This document shows, in pieces, positions 1 through 6,493 of a stretch of 6,493 nt of DNA. The position numbers were made by a program, and so were the translations under genes. Within the stretch, counting starts at the first letter, position 1, and every line of letters starts with the position of its first letter. This DNA comes from Streptomycetaceae bacterium (GTDB lineage: Bacteria; Actinomycetota; Actinomycetes; Nanopelagicales; Nanopelagicaceae). A model generated the notes under the pieces. The model searched no databases, was not told the DNA's origin, and saw only the letters and a list, made by a program, of their open reading frames with translations. The stretch spans positions 1 to 6,493 of the forward strand of contig JAIXPU010000076.1 of NCBI GenBank assembly GCA_027486075.1. Reading direction: 5' to 3'.

Positions 1-675
1 TCTATCATCAAGAATGAGATTTCAGACTTCTTTATCGAGCAAGGCTATGCAGTTGAAGAGGGTCCTGAACTTGAATCAGGATGGCTCAACTTTGATGCGC
101 TCAATATTCCAGCCGATCACCCTGCTCGCACAATGCAAGATACTTTCTTTATTGAACCTGTTGAATCAGGTTTGGTCCTTCGTACTCAGACTTCTCCTGT
201 ACAAATACGTTCCATGCTTTCCCAGGAACCACCGATCTACATGATCTGTCCTGGCCGCACCTTCCGAGCTGATGAACTCGATGCAACACATAGCCCCGTG
301 TTCCACCAAGTAGAGGGCCTTGTGGTAGATAAAGGCATCACGATGGCGCATCTGAAAGGAACGCTTGATAACTTTGCGCGGCATATGTTTGGACTTGGTG
401 TTGTCACGCGACTACGCCCGTCGTTCTTCCCTTTTACTGAACCAAGCGCTGAGGTAGATATCTTCTTCAATAATCGCTGGATCGAATGGGGCGGTTGTGG
501 AATGGTCAATCCAAAGGTGCTCGCGACCTGTGGAATAGATACTGATGTGTACACAGGCTTTGCATTTGGTATGGGGTTGGAACGAACCCTGATGGTTCGC
601 CACGGAATTACCGATATGCACGACATTGTCGAAGGCGATCTACGTTTCACACGCCAGTTTGGGGTGGGGCTCTAA
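1..675 (+). CDS. pheS: Phenylalanyl-tRNA synthetase alpha subunit, 5'-truncated by window edge
   Basis: This is the catalytic subunit of PheRS, which with PheT forms a cytoplasmic (alpha-beta)2 enzyme that attaches phenylalanine to tRNA-Phe. The frame is open from base 1, leaving 224 C-terminal residues of a family usually 330-360 long; the N-terminal coiled coil and the start codon lie outside the window. The class II core is clear: motif 1 region with FDALNIP and HPAR (residues 31-43 of the fragment), LRTQTSPVQIR (60-70), motif 2 with GRTFRADELDATHSPVFHQ (85-103) and EGLVVD, FPFTEPSAEVD (143-153), GCGMVNP (165-171), and motif 3 GFAFGMGLER (186-195) ending in GDLRFTRQF. The two Phe of FPF match the substrate-stacking F258/F260 of the Thermus enzyme. 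The Ala of GFAFG (188) matches E. coli Ala294, which shapes the amino acid pocket. An ATG at 133 is internal, not the start. The stop abuts the pheT ATG. Confidence 0.97.
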   Translation, partial: SIIKNEISDFFIEQGYAVEEGPELESGWLNFDALNIPADHPARTMQDTFFIEPVESGLVLRTQTSPVQIRSMLSQEPPIYMICPGRTFRADELDATHSPVFHQVEGLVVDKGITMAHLKGTLDNFARHMFGLGVVTRLRPSFFPFTEPSAEVDIFFNNRWIEWGGCGMVNPKVLATCGIDTDVYTGFAFGMGLERTLMVRHGITDMHDIVEGDLRFTRQFGVGL

Positions 676-3132
676 ATGCGTGCGCCGTTATCGTGGATTA
701 AAGAATTCGTTGATATTCCTGCATCGGTCACTGCTGAAGAGATCTCAGATGGTCTTATCCGAGTTGGTTTTGAAGTTGAAGAAATCATCAAGCAAGGTTC
801 GGACCTAACTGGTCCTCTTGTATTTGCCAAAGTTCTCAGTATTGAAGAGCTGACAGAGTTTAAGAAGCCTGTTCGCTACGTCGGTCTCGACTGCGGCGAG
901 AAAGAGGCGCGATATGTCATCTGTGGCGCCACCAACTTTGTTGTTGGCGATCTCATTGTGGCAGCGCTTCCTGGCGCCGTCCTTCCGGGCAACTTCGCAA
1001 TTGGGGCTCGCGAAACGTATGGCAAGACTTCCAATGGAATGATCTGCTCTGCCCGCGAACTCGGCTTGGGTGAAGATCATTCAGGAATCATGACCTTTGC
1101 CGAAGGAGCTGTAAAGATTGGCGAAGATGCAATTACCGGGTTGATGATCAACGATGTCATCTTCGATATCGCCGTAAACCCAGACCGTGGCTATGCGTTG
1201 AGTATTCGTGGTATCGCACGAGAAGTAGCCGGCTCACTTGGTCTTAACTTCAAGGATCCAGTCGACTCACTTCGGGGGTTGACCTTTAGCGAAACCGGGA
1301 AAGGCGTTCCAGCCAAGATTGCTGATCCAGCAACTGCTTCTGTTTTCTATCTTCGCACTCTTTCAAACTTTGATCCAAGTGCAACTACACCGCTTTGGAT
1401 GCGACGCCGCATCGAGAAGATGGGGATGCGTTCAATCTCGCTCGTTGTGGATGTCACTAACTACGTAATGCTTGAACTTGGTCAGCCACTCCACGCCTTC
1501 GATAAATCGAAGATTAAAGGTGGGCTCACCATTAAGCGCGCGGGCAAGGCGCAACCTTTCACAACTCTCGATGGTCAAGTGCGTCAGCTAGATCCGGATG
1601 ACCTGATGGTCTGCGATGACGAACAACCTTTGGCGCTAGCTGGAACTATGGGTGGTGCTTCATCTGAAATCTCCGAATCAACTACTGAGATTGCCCTAGA
1701 AGCAGTTCGTTTTGACCCGGTATGTGTGGCCAAAAATTCACGTCGCCACAAGTTATCTTCGGAAGCATCTCGCCGCCTTGAGCGTAGCGTTGATCCATCA
1801 TTGGCAGAGTTTGCATCTGCGCGCTTTGTTCAGCTATTAACTGAGAATAGTTCGGCCCAACATGTCGCAACTGTGGTTGATGGCGAACCTAAATTCTCAC
1901 CGGTCGTAAAGGTTGACCCTGCTTACATCTCTCGCGTTCTTGGCGTGGAAGTCTCGCCTGCAAAGATCGCTGAAGTCCTGCGGACTATCGGTTGCGATGT
2001 TGATGAGAAGAGTTTTGAAGTTGATCCTCCCGCATGGCGCTCCGACCTATTGACCCAAGCAGACTTCACAGAAGAAGTCGCACGAATGATTGGTTATGAC
2101 AAGATCCCTTCAGTTCTACCTCCGCGACCAAAGCATGCATCTCTGACTCCAAGTCAGAAACGACGTCGCGCAGTCGCTGCGATGTTGGCCAGCCGTGGAC
2201 TTGCCGAGGTGCAGACTTTTCCATTTACCAATCAAGAGACGATTGATTTCATGGGTTTTGTGGGCGAACGCGCTTCGACCTACCGAATCGCAAACCCAAT
2301 GTCTGAAGAGTTTCCACTCATGCGAGTTCATCTTGTTCCAGGGCTGATTGAAGTTGCTCAGCGCAATATCAGTCGTGGTGCGAAAGACTTTGCAATTTTC
2401 GAAATGGGATCAATCTTTCGTAGCGCCCAGAAGCTAGTCCCATTTATCTCTCCAGATTTATCTAAGCGCCCAGCCCAGAAAGTAATTGACGAGATTTACG
2501 CCAGCGTTCCACCACAGGCATATCACGTGGCTGGCCTATTAGTTGGAAAAGTCGAGAACGAAGATTGGCAAGGAAAGGCACGTGCCTACAACTGGCAGGA
2601 TGCAATTGCCTTCGCCCAGGATATTTTGCAACTCTGCAACCTTGAATGGACTGTGAAGCGCTCAGATTTCGCACCATGGCACCCGGGCCGCTGTGCAGAA
2701 CTCATTGTTGATGGGAAGGCTGTTGCACATGCAGGCGAACTACATCCTCGTATCGTGGCTAAGTATGGTTTACCTGAGCGCTCTGTTGCCTTTGCAGTGG
2801 GCTTAAGCGCACTTCCAGATTCATCACTAGTTCGCCCAACGACTGTGGGCACAATGCCAGCCGCTCTTCAAGATGTTGCCTTGATTGTGAATTCGGATGT
2901 CACTGCAGCGCAGGTCGAGAGCGCACTTCGAGAGGGAGCGGGCGAACTTCTTGAGTCGATCTCACTCTTTGATCGCTACGACAAGTTGGGCGATGGCAAA
3001 ATTTCACTCGCCTTCTCACTGGTTTTCCGCGCGCCAGATAGAACCCTCACGGGGGCAGAAGTAACCGAAATGCGCGAAGCAGCGGTTGCGGCGGCCGTGA
3101 AGGCCACGGGAGCTGTTCTCCGCACTGCATAA
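676..3132 (+). CDS. pheT: Phenylalanyl-tRNA synthetase beta subunit
   Basis: This is the large subunit of PheRS; it binds tRNA-Phe and removes mischarged tyrosine. At 818 residues it has the full bacterial length. Domains in order: N-terminal B1 start (MRAPLSWIKEFVDIP), EMAP/OB-type tRNA-binding fold about 45-150 (GPLVFAKV, then SNGMICSARELGLGEDHSGI), B3/B4 editing domain about 215-385, B5 domain about 411-478, catalytic-like B6/B7 core about 490-700, and the FDX-ACB anticodon-binding domain about 723-818 (FRAPDRTLT). Editing-site landmarks are kept: PLHAFD (271-276), ALAGTMGG (320-327) and ALEAVRFDP (340-348), so proofreading is probably intact. B5 keeps acidic residues D456, D463, E466 and E467. 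The ATG directly follows the pheS TAA; a G-rich stretch GGGGTGGGG ends 6 bases upstream and may act as a weak ribosome site, but coupling to pheS is likely. The last codons carry ARG box 1. No terminator follows. Confidence 0.98.
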   Translation: MRAPLSWIKEFVDIPASVTAEEISDGLIRVGFEVEEIIKQGSDLTGPLVFAKVLSIEELTEFKKPVRYVGLDCGEKEARYVICGATNFVVGDLIVAALPGAVLPGNFAIGARETYGKTSNGMICSARELGLGEDHSGIMTFAEGAVKIGEDAITGLMINDVIFDIAVNPDRGYALSIRGIAREVAGSLGLNFKDPVDSLRGLTFSETGKGVPAKIADPATASVFYLRTLSNFDPSATTPLWMRRRIEKMGMRSISLVVDVTNYVMLELGQPLHAFDKSKIKGGLTIKRAGKAQPFTTLDGQVRQLDPDDLMVCDDEQPLALAGTMGGASSEISESTTEIALEAVRFDPVCVAKNSRRHKLSSEASRRLERSVDPSLAEFASARFVQLLTENSSAQHVATVVDGEPKFSPVVKVDPAYISRVLGVEVSPAKIAEVLRTIGCDVDEKSFEVDPPAWRSDLLTQADFTEEVARMIGYDKIPSVLPPRPKHASLTPSQKRRRAVAAMLASRGLAEVQTFPFTNQETIDFMGFVGERASTYRIANPMSEEFPLMRVHLVPGLIEVAQRNISRGAKDFAIFEMGSIFRSAQKLVPFISPDLSKRPAQKVIDEIYASVPPQAYHVAGLLVGKVENEDWQGKARAYNWQDAIAFAQDILQLCNLEWTVKRSDFAPWHPGRCAELIVDGKAVAHAGELHPRIVAKYGLPERSVAFAVGLSALPDSSLVRPTTVGTMPAALQDVALIVNSDVTAAQVESALREGAGELLESISLFDRYDKLGDGKISLAFSLVFRAPDRTLTGAEVTEMREAAVAAAVKATGAVLRTA

Positions 3133-3141
3133 ATATTCAGA
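3124..3141 (+). promoter_or_regulatory. ARG box 1, upstream half of tandem ArgR operator
   Basis: The 18 bases ACTGCATAAATATTCAGA differ from the E. coli ARG box consensus WNTGAATWWWWATTCANW at one position (C for A in the left arm). The arms TGCAT and ATTCA are inverted around centre 3132.5. The site overlaps the last codons and the stop of pheT, so pheT coding sequence constrains its left arm. It is separated by 2 bp from ARG box 2; a 20 bp centre spacing puts both on one DNA face, and E. coli tandem boxes are 2-3 bp apart. The match is read by eye; ArgR binding is inferred, and no argR gene lies in the window. Confidence 0.66.
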
Positions 3142-3171
3142 CATTTGCATAATTATGCTATCATGCTTGCA
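3136..3171 (+). promoter_or_regulatory. Candidate promoter of the arg operon, predicted leaderless at argC
   Basis: A -35-like TTCAGA (3136-3141, four of six bases as in TTGACA) and a -10 TATCAT (3159-3164, fits TANNNT) are 17 bp apart. Six bases follow the -10 before the A of the argC ATG at 3171, so the expected start point coincides with the start codon. No Shine-Dalgarno sequence is found in the 38-base gap, which agrees with a leaderless mRNA, common in Actinobacteria. The -35 lies in ARG box 1 and the -10 overlaps ARG box 2, giving a direct repression geometry. An alternative -10 is TATGCT at 3154-3159, which would leave a 5-base leader or so. Read-through from pheST could also serve argC. 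Confidence 0.5.
3144..3161 (+). promoter_or_regulatory. ARG box 2, core ArgR operator of argC
   Basis: The core GCATAATTATGC (3147-3158) is a perfect 12-base palindrome. The 16 bases TTGCATAATTATGCTA (3145-3160) agree with the Mycobacterium tuberculosis ArgR operator as I recall it (TTGCATAACGATGCAA) in both half-sites except for the central two bases at one side and one outer base. It lies 10 bases upstream of the argC start and overlaps the candidate -10 element, so bound ArgR-arginine would block RNA polymerase. Together with box 1 this is the best-supported regulatory signal in the window. Confidence 0.75.
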
Positions 3172-4190
3172 TGAAAATCGGTGTCGTAGGAGCTAGTGGC
3201 TATGCAGGGGGCGAACTTCTTCGCCTGCTTGCCTTCCACCCCCATTTCAAAGTAACTGCAATCACCGCGCACTCCAACGCGGGGGAGCAGATCACCTCTG
3301 TGCATCCACAACTGCAGAGTTACTCAGGAAGGCATTTCAACGCATTTTCTCCGACAGACTTCGAGAGCTGCGACTTAATTTTCTTAGCCCTTCCTCATGG
3401 AGAATCAGCGAAGGTGATTTCACAACTCCCGGCAACAGCAAAGATTGTTGATCTCGGGGCTGACTACAGATTAGAGAGCGCACAGCAGTGGAGTAAGTAC
3501 TACGGCGGCGACCACGCAGGTTCTTGGACATATGGTCTTGCAGATATTGAGCCATTCAAATCTGTGATTTCAAAATCTCTGAGGGTTGCCAATCCAGGTT
3601 GCTATGCAACCTCTATCGCTTTGGGCGCAGCTCCTGCATCCACAATCGCTGATCTATCCGATGTCGTCGTGGTAGCTGCCTCCGGGACAACCGGCGCGGG
3701 AAGAAGCGCAAAAATCAACCTCATTGCAAGCGAAGTTGCAGGTTCGCTCGCCTCATATAAGTTCGGGGGAGTACATCAACACACACCAGAAATCGAACAG
3801 GCGCTCACCAAAATATCGGGTGTTGAGGTAAAGATTTCTTTCACCCCGATCCTTGCTCCAATGCCGCGTGGAATCCTCTCGACAATCACTGCAAAGTTAA
3901 GTAAAAACGTTTCTACTGAAGAGGTTCACGGTATCTATGTAAAGTATTTTGAAAATTCACAGTTTGTCACCGTACTTCCTATCGGAACCATGCCGAAGAC
4001 GGCTGCTTTAACCGGTTCCAATCACGTACAGATTCAGGTGGCAGTTGATGAACACACCAATCGTCTTGTTGTCTCTGTAGCAATCGATAATCTAGGAAAA
4101 GGCGCAGCTGCCCAAGCGATACAGAATGCAAATCTTATGTGTGGCCTTGATGAAGCAGCTGGACTTAGCTTTGATGGGCTGGGCGTATGA
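3171..4190 (+). CDS. argC: N-acetyl-gamma-glutamyl-phosphate reductase
   Basis: ArgC reduces N-acetylglutamyl 5-phosphate to N-acetylglutamate 5-semialdehyde with NADPH, the third acetylated step of arginine synthesis, in the cytoplasm. The 339 residues match the usual length of about 340-350. The NADP-binding fold opens at once with GVVGASGYAGGE (4-15); FLALPHGES (71-79) and DLGADYRL (94-101) follow. The catalytic cysteine is C144 in NPGCYAT, SGTTGAGRS (171-179) forms the substrate region, and the HQHTPEIEQ segment (202-210) carries the catalytic histidine. The C-terminal part has LAPMPRGIL and DNLGKGAAAQA. The start fits homologues, which begin MKVGIVGASGYAGGE or similar; upstream ATGs at 3155 and 3163 are in other frames. 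It is the first gene of the arg cluster, just behind two ARG boxes, and overlaps argJ by ATGA. Confidence 0.98.
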   Translation: MKIGVVGASGYAGGELLRLLAFHPHFKVTAITAHSNAGEQITSVHPQLQSYSGRHFNAFSPTDFESCDLIFLALPHGESAKVISQLPATAKIVDLGADYRLESAQQWSKYYGGDHAGSWTYGLADIEPFKSVISKSLRVANPGCYATSIALGAAPASTIADLSDVVVVAASGTTGAGRSAKINLIASEVAGSLASYKFGGVHQHTPEIEQALTKISGVEVKISFTPILAPMPRGILSTITAKLSKNVSTEEVHGIYVKYFENSQFVTVLPIGTMPKTAALTGSNHVQIQVAVDEHTNRLVVSVAIDNLGKGAAAQAIQNANLMCGLDEAAGLSFDGLGV

Positions 4191-5332
4191 AGAGCTTGCC
4201 AAAGGGTTTTAGAGGAGCTGCAATAGCTGCGGGATTGAAGTCATCGGGTGCGCTAGATCTTACGATTATTGAGAATACTGGTCCGCGTTTTGATGCTGCT
4301 GCCGTCTACACATCCAACAAGGTTGTAGCAGCGCCAGTCATCTGGTCTCGCGAGGTAACAAAGGGCAAACTAGTAAGGGCTGCAGTTCTTAATTCAGGTG
4401 GTGCTAATGCATGTACTGGACCTCAGGGTTTTGCAGACACTCATCACACAGCTGAGAAGGTTGCTGATCTGCTTGGAATCTCTTCAGGTGAAGTAGTTGT
4501 CTGCTCTACGGGACTTATTGGGGAACTGCTTCCTATGTCGAAGATTTTCGCTGGACTTGAATCAATCGCGACGGTCTTAAAGTCAGATTCTCTCGATGAT
4601 GTTTCTCGCGCGATTATGACGACAGATAGCGTTCCTAAGGTGGCGACCGTTTCGATCAGTGGCGTTGAATTCGCTGGCATTGCCAAGGGGGCTGGAATGC
4701 TTGCTCCTGCCTTAGCGACGATGCTTTCGGTAGTGATGACGGATGCTGTGCTTCCTCAGAATGCGCAAGAGATATTCAGTCGAGTCGTAGATCGCACCTA
4801 CAACCGCATCGATTCTGACGGCTGCACGTCCACTAACGACACTGTCTTGTTGATGGGTAGCGGAGCTTCGAGCGTATCGCTCTCTGATGAGGAGCTTGAG
4901 AGCGCACTTATGGAAATCTGTGGCTCACTCGCGGTTCAACTTATTGCAGATGCAGAAGGGTCGACGAAAACTGTAGCTATCACCATTAAGGGCGCTGCAA
5001 CAGAAGAGGACGCAGTTGAAGTCGCTCGTGCTTGTGCTCGCAATAACCTTTTGAAGTGCGCAATCTTTGGCGCAGATCCCAACTGGGGTCGTGTTCTGGC
5101 AGCTGTCGGAACCGCTGATGCGCAGATGGATGCGCTCAATATAGATGTCATTCTCAACGGCATTCATGTCGCCAAGGAATCAGCACCCTTCGAAGATAAG
5201 AATAGAGTCTCTTTTGCAGACCGGCTGGTAAGCCTGGAAGTGAATCTCAATGTGGGCACAGCGACAGCTACAGTGATGACAAATGATCTTTCTCATGACT
5301 ATGTTCACGAGAACTCGGCTTACTCGACATGA
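4187..5332 (+). CDS. argJ: Glutamate N-acetyltransferase / ornithine acetyltransferase
   Basis: ArgJ moves the acetyl group from N-acetylornithine to glutamate, releasing ornithine and closing the acetyl cycle; bifunctional members also use acetyl-CoA. It belongs to the Ntn-hydrolase-like family that cleaves itself into two chains. The 381 residues are a normal length. The self-cleavage site is in GAGMLAPALATML (168-180), with scission expected between A177 and T178, and T178 as nucleophile of the beta chain. The oxyanion-hole TG is in STGLIGE (107-113). Other family marks are KGFRGAAIAAGLKSSG at the N-terminus, LNSGGANACTG (68-78), DGCTSTNDTV (211-220), DAEGSTK (255-261), FGADPNWGR (294-302), and the C-terminal NSAYST (376-381). 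Sequence cannot show whether it is mono- or bifunctional; no argA is in the window. It starts inside the argC stop (ATGA) without a strong Shine-Dalgarno, suggesting translational coupling. Confidence 0.98.
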   Translation: MKSLPKGFRGAAIAAGLKSSGALDLTIIENTGPRFDAAAVYTSNKVVAAPVIWSREVTKGKLVRAAVLNSGGANACTGPQGFADTHHTAEKVADLLGISSGEVVVCSTGLIGELLPMSKIFAGLESIATVLKSDSLDDVSRAIMTTDSVPKVATVSISGVEFAGIAKGAGMLAPALATMLSVVMTDAVLPQNAQEIFSRVVDRTYNRIDSDGCTSTNDTVLLMGSGASSVSLSDEELESALMEICGSLAVQLIADAEGSTKTVAITIKGAATEEDAVEVARACARNNLLKCAIFGADPNWGRVLAAVGTADAQMDALNIDVILNGIHVAKESAPFEDKNRVSFADRLVSLEVNLNVGTATATVMTNDLSHDYVHENSAYST

Positions 5333-6114
5333 TCGTCATCAAATTCGGTGGCCATGCAATGACAGATGAGCATGGGGCATTCGCGCAAGCTATCGCTGAA
5401 GCCATTTCATCAGGTGCTACACCTGTCGTCGTTCATGGTGGCGGACCGCAAATCGGTGAGGCGCTAAATGCCGCTGGAATCCAATCCCACTTTGTCGGTG
5501 GCTTTAGAGTGACAACACCTGAGACCTTTGAGGTCGTAGAGAGAGTGTTGGCTAGTGAAGTAGGGCCCGCAGTTGCCCAATCTCTGATCTCCCATGGAGT
5601 TAACGCTGTAGCACTTTCGGGAAGAACCTCTGGAGTTCTAGTGGCGCAGCCTCTGACGAACCTTGTTGATGGAACCTCAGCAGATCTTGGACTCGTAGGA
5701 GTCATCACGTCAGTAGAACCAGCCGCACTGAAGGAACTTGTCGCCGCAGGAAAGGTTCCAGTTGTTTCGCCGATTGCATCAGATGCGAAAGGCTCTCAGG
5801 GTTTTAATGTCAACGCCGATCTTGCTGCTGCAGCAATCGCTGGCGCACTTGATGCCCAGTGGCTCATCATCATGACTGATGTTTCTGGCATCTATAGGAA
5901 TTGGCCTGATAAAAGTTCGCTGATCTCATCTATAAGTGCGCTTGAGCTTGAGGCAATTAAGTCGACCTTTGCAGAAGGAATGGCGCCTAAGGTCCAGGCA
6001 TGTCTAGATGCGATAGCCGCAGGTGCGAAGGCAGTTCGAATTATCGATGGAACGGATCCATCGGCTCTCAAGGGCGCTCTCTTAGGTGAGGGCGGAACGT
6101 TGGTGGTTGCATGA
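5329..6114 (+). CDS. argB: Acetylglutamate kinase, short form without N-terminal helix
   Basis: ArgB phosphorylates the gamma-carboxylate of N-acetylglutamate with ATP, the second step of the pathway; amino acid kinase fold. Visible: KFGGHAM (5-11) with nucleotide-binding K5, VVVHGGGPQIGE (33-44), substrate-binding R60 in GGFRVT, NVNAD (160-164), MTDVSGIY (182-189), and GMAPKVQAC (217-225) with K221, matching catalytic K217 of E. coli. At 261 residues it is near the E. coli enzyme (258) and shorter than most actinobacterial kinases (about 290-300). It begins directly at strand beta-1, so the N-terminal hexamer helix of arginine-sensitive forms is absent. The frame cannot be extended: a stop lies at 5296-5298 and no ATG, GTG or TTG follows before 5329. 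The arginine-site His and Glu also appear replaced (R237, A250). Predicted arginine-insensitive. ATGA overlaps join it to argJ and argD. Confidence 0.96.
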   Translation: MIVIKFGGHAMTDEHGAFAQAIAEAISSGATPVVVHGGGPQIGEALNAAGIQSHFVGGFRVTTPETFEVVERVLASEVGPAVAQSLISHGVNAVALSGRTSGVLVAQPLTNLVDGTSADLGLVGVITSVEPAALKELVAAGKVPVVSPIASDAKGSQGFNVNADLAAAAIAGALDAQWLIIMTDVSGIYRNWPDKSSLISSISALELEAIKSTFAEGMAPKVQACLDAIAAGAKAVRIIDGTDPSALKGALLGEGGTLVVA

Positions 6115-6493
6115 AGCGTTGGCAGCGAGTAATTCAAGATAACTATGGCACACCGAGTATCGAACTCGTTTCAGGTAAAGGCTCTGTCGTGAAAGACGCT
6201 AATGGCAATAGCTACATCGATTTCTTAGCGGGAATCGCCACAAATGTATTGGGCCATGGCCATCCTGCAATCGTTAAGGCAGTGACCAAGCAAATTTCGA
6301 CGTTGGGTCATGTGAGTAATTTCTATGCACATCCCAACGTTCTCGAACTTGCCGAAAAGTTGCAGAAAATGACCGGCGATAAGAGCGCTCGAACTTTCTT
6401 CTGTAATTCAGGAGCAGAGGCAAATGAAGCAGCGCTCAAGCTTTCACGCAAGACAGGAAAATTTAGAGTTGTTGCAACTCAGGAAGCATTCCA
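6111..6493 (+). CDS. argD: Acetylornithine aminotransferase, 3'-truncated by window edge
   Basis: ArgD is a PLP-dependent class III aminotransferase that converts N-acetylglutamate semialdehyde to N-acetylornithine with glutamate as amino donor. The 127 N-terminal residues present, of about 390-400 expected, read MKRWQRVIQDNYGTPSIEL, then DFLAGIATNVLGHGHPAIV, ISTLGHVSNFYAHPN, and FFCNSGAEANEAALKLSRK; NSGAEANE supplies PLP phosphate contacts. The window ends just where FHGRTMG is expected, before the catalytic lysine. The frame is open to the last base with no damage seen. The start is the ATG overlapping the argB stop (ATGA); GGTGG about 7-11 bases upstream is a weak ribosome site. It completes the argCJBD order. 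Close relatives such as succinylornithine or ornithine aminotransferases are less likely given the operon. Confidence 0.97.
   Translation, partial: MKRWQRVIQDNYGTPSIELVSGKGSVVKDANGNSYIDFLAGIATNVLGHGHPAIVKAVTKQISTLGHVSNFYAHPNVLELAEKLQKMTGDKSARTFFCNSGAEANEAALKLSRKTGKFRVVATQEAF

Noticed and set aside
237..650. Antisense open frame of 137 codons across pheS
   Set aside because: It lies wholly inside a strongly conserved gene, shows no recognisable domain, and is explained by codon bias of the sense strand. The same applies to the other reverse-strand frames in pheT, argC, argJ and argB.
133..675. pheS starting at the ATG at 133
   Set aside because: The frame is open to base 1 and the upstream residues (EEGPELESG, FDALNIP) are conserved PheS motif 1 sequence, so the ATG is internal.
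626..808. Small + frame spanning the pheS-pheT junction
   Set aside because: It is out of frame with both genes, has no family resemblance, and would overlap conserved coding sequence throughout.
3147..3158. Palindrome GCATAATTATGC as an intrinsic terminator after pheT
   Set aside because: The arms are A+T-rich, there is no loop and no T-tract follows; it fits an operator far better.
1..6493. A new defence, mobile or otherwise undescribed system
   Set aside because: Every long frame is a recognisable housekeeping gene in a known actinobacterial order. No repeats, insertion sequence ends, CRISPR units, integrase, tRNA gene or long non-coding stretch are seen.

Overview
This window is a stretch of actinobacterial chromosome. 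Its gene order is pheS (3' part) - pheT - argC - argJ - argB - argD (5' part), all on the + strand. Evidence for Actinomycetota: phenylalanyl-tRNA synthetase genes sit directly upstream of an argCJBD operon, as known in Mycobacterium and relatives; the protein sequences are of actinobacterial type (for example STLGHVSNFYAH in ArgD and WGGCGMVNP in PheS); and the argC operator resembles the mycobacterial ArgR site. By eye the G+C content is only about half, which argues against high-GC soil actinomycetes. A streamlined aquatic lineage of the acI/Nanopelagicales kind would fit, but the lineage is an inference.

Layout: 1-675 is the C-terminal two thirds of pheS, cut by the left edge. pheT (676-3132) follows with no gap (TAAATG). 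The only intergenic gap in the window, 3133-3170 (38 bp), separates the translation genes from the arginine genes and carries the control region. I read there two tandem ARG boxes (3124-3141 and 3144-3161) for the arginine repressor ArgR, intertwined with a candidate promoter whose start point would fall on the argC start codon, so the argC mRNA would be leaderless. argC, argJ, argB and argD then follow, each joined to the next by a 4-base ATGA overlap; argD is cut by the right edge. The window is almost entirely coding.

How it works together: PheS and PheT form the (alpha-beta)2 PheRS that charges tRNA-Phe. ArgJ, ArgB, ArgC and ArgD carry out the acetylated part of arginine synthesis from glutamate to ornithine: ArgJ acetylates glutamate using acetylornithine (and possibly acetyl-CoA), ArgB phosphorylates it, ArgC reduces it, ArgD transaminates it, and ArgJ recycles the acetyl group while releasing ornithine. 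No exotic system is present. The most interesting points are the compact, apparently leaderless ArgR-controlled argC promoter overlapping the end of pheT, and a short ArgB that lacks the N-terminal helix and key residues of arginine-sensitive kinases, which would leave ArgR as the main visible arginine control.
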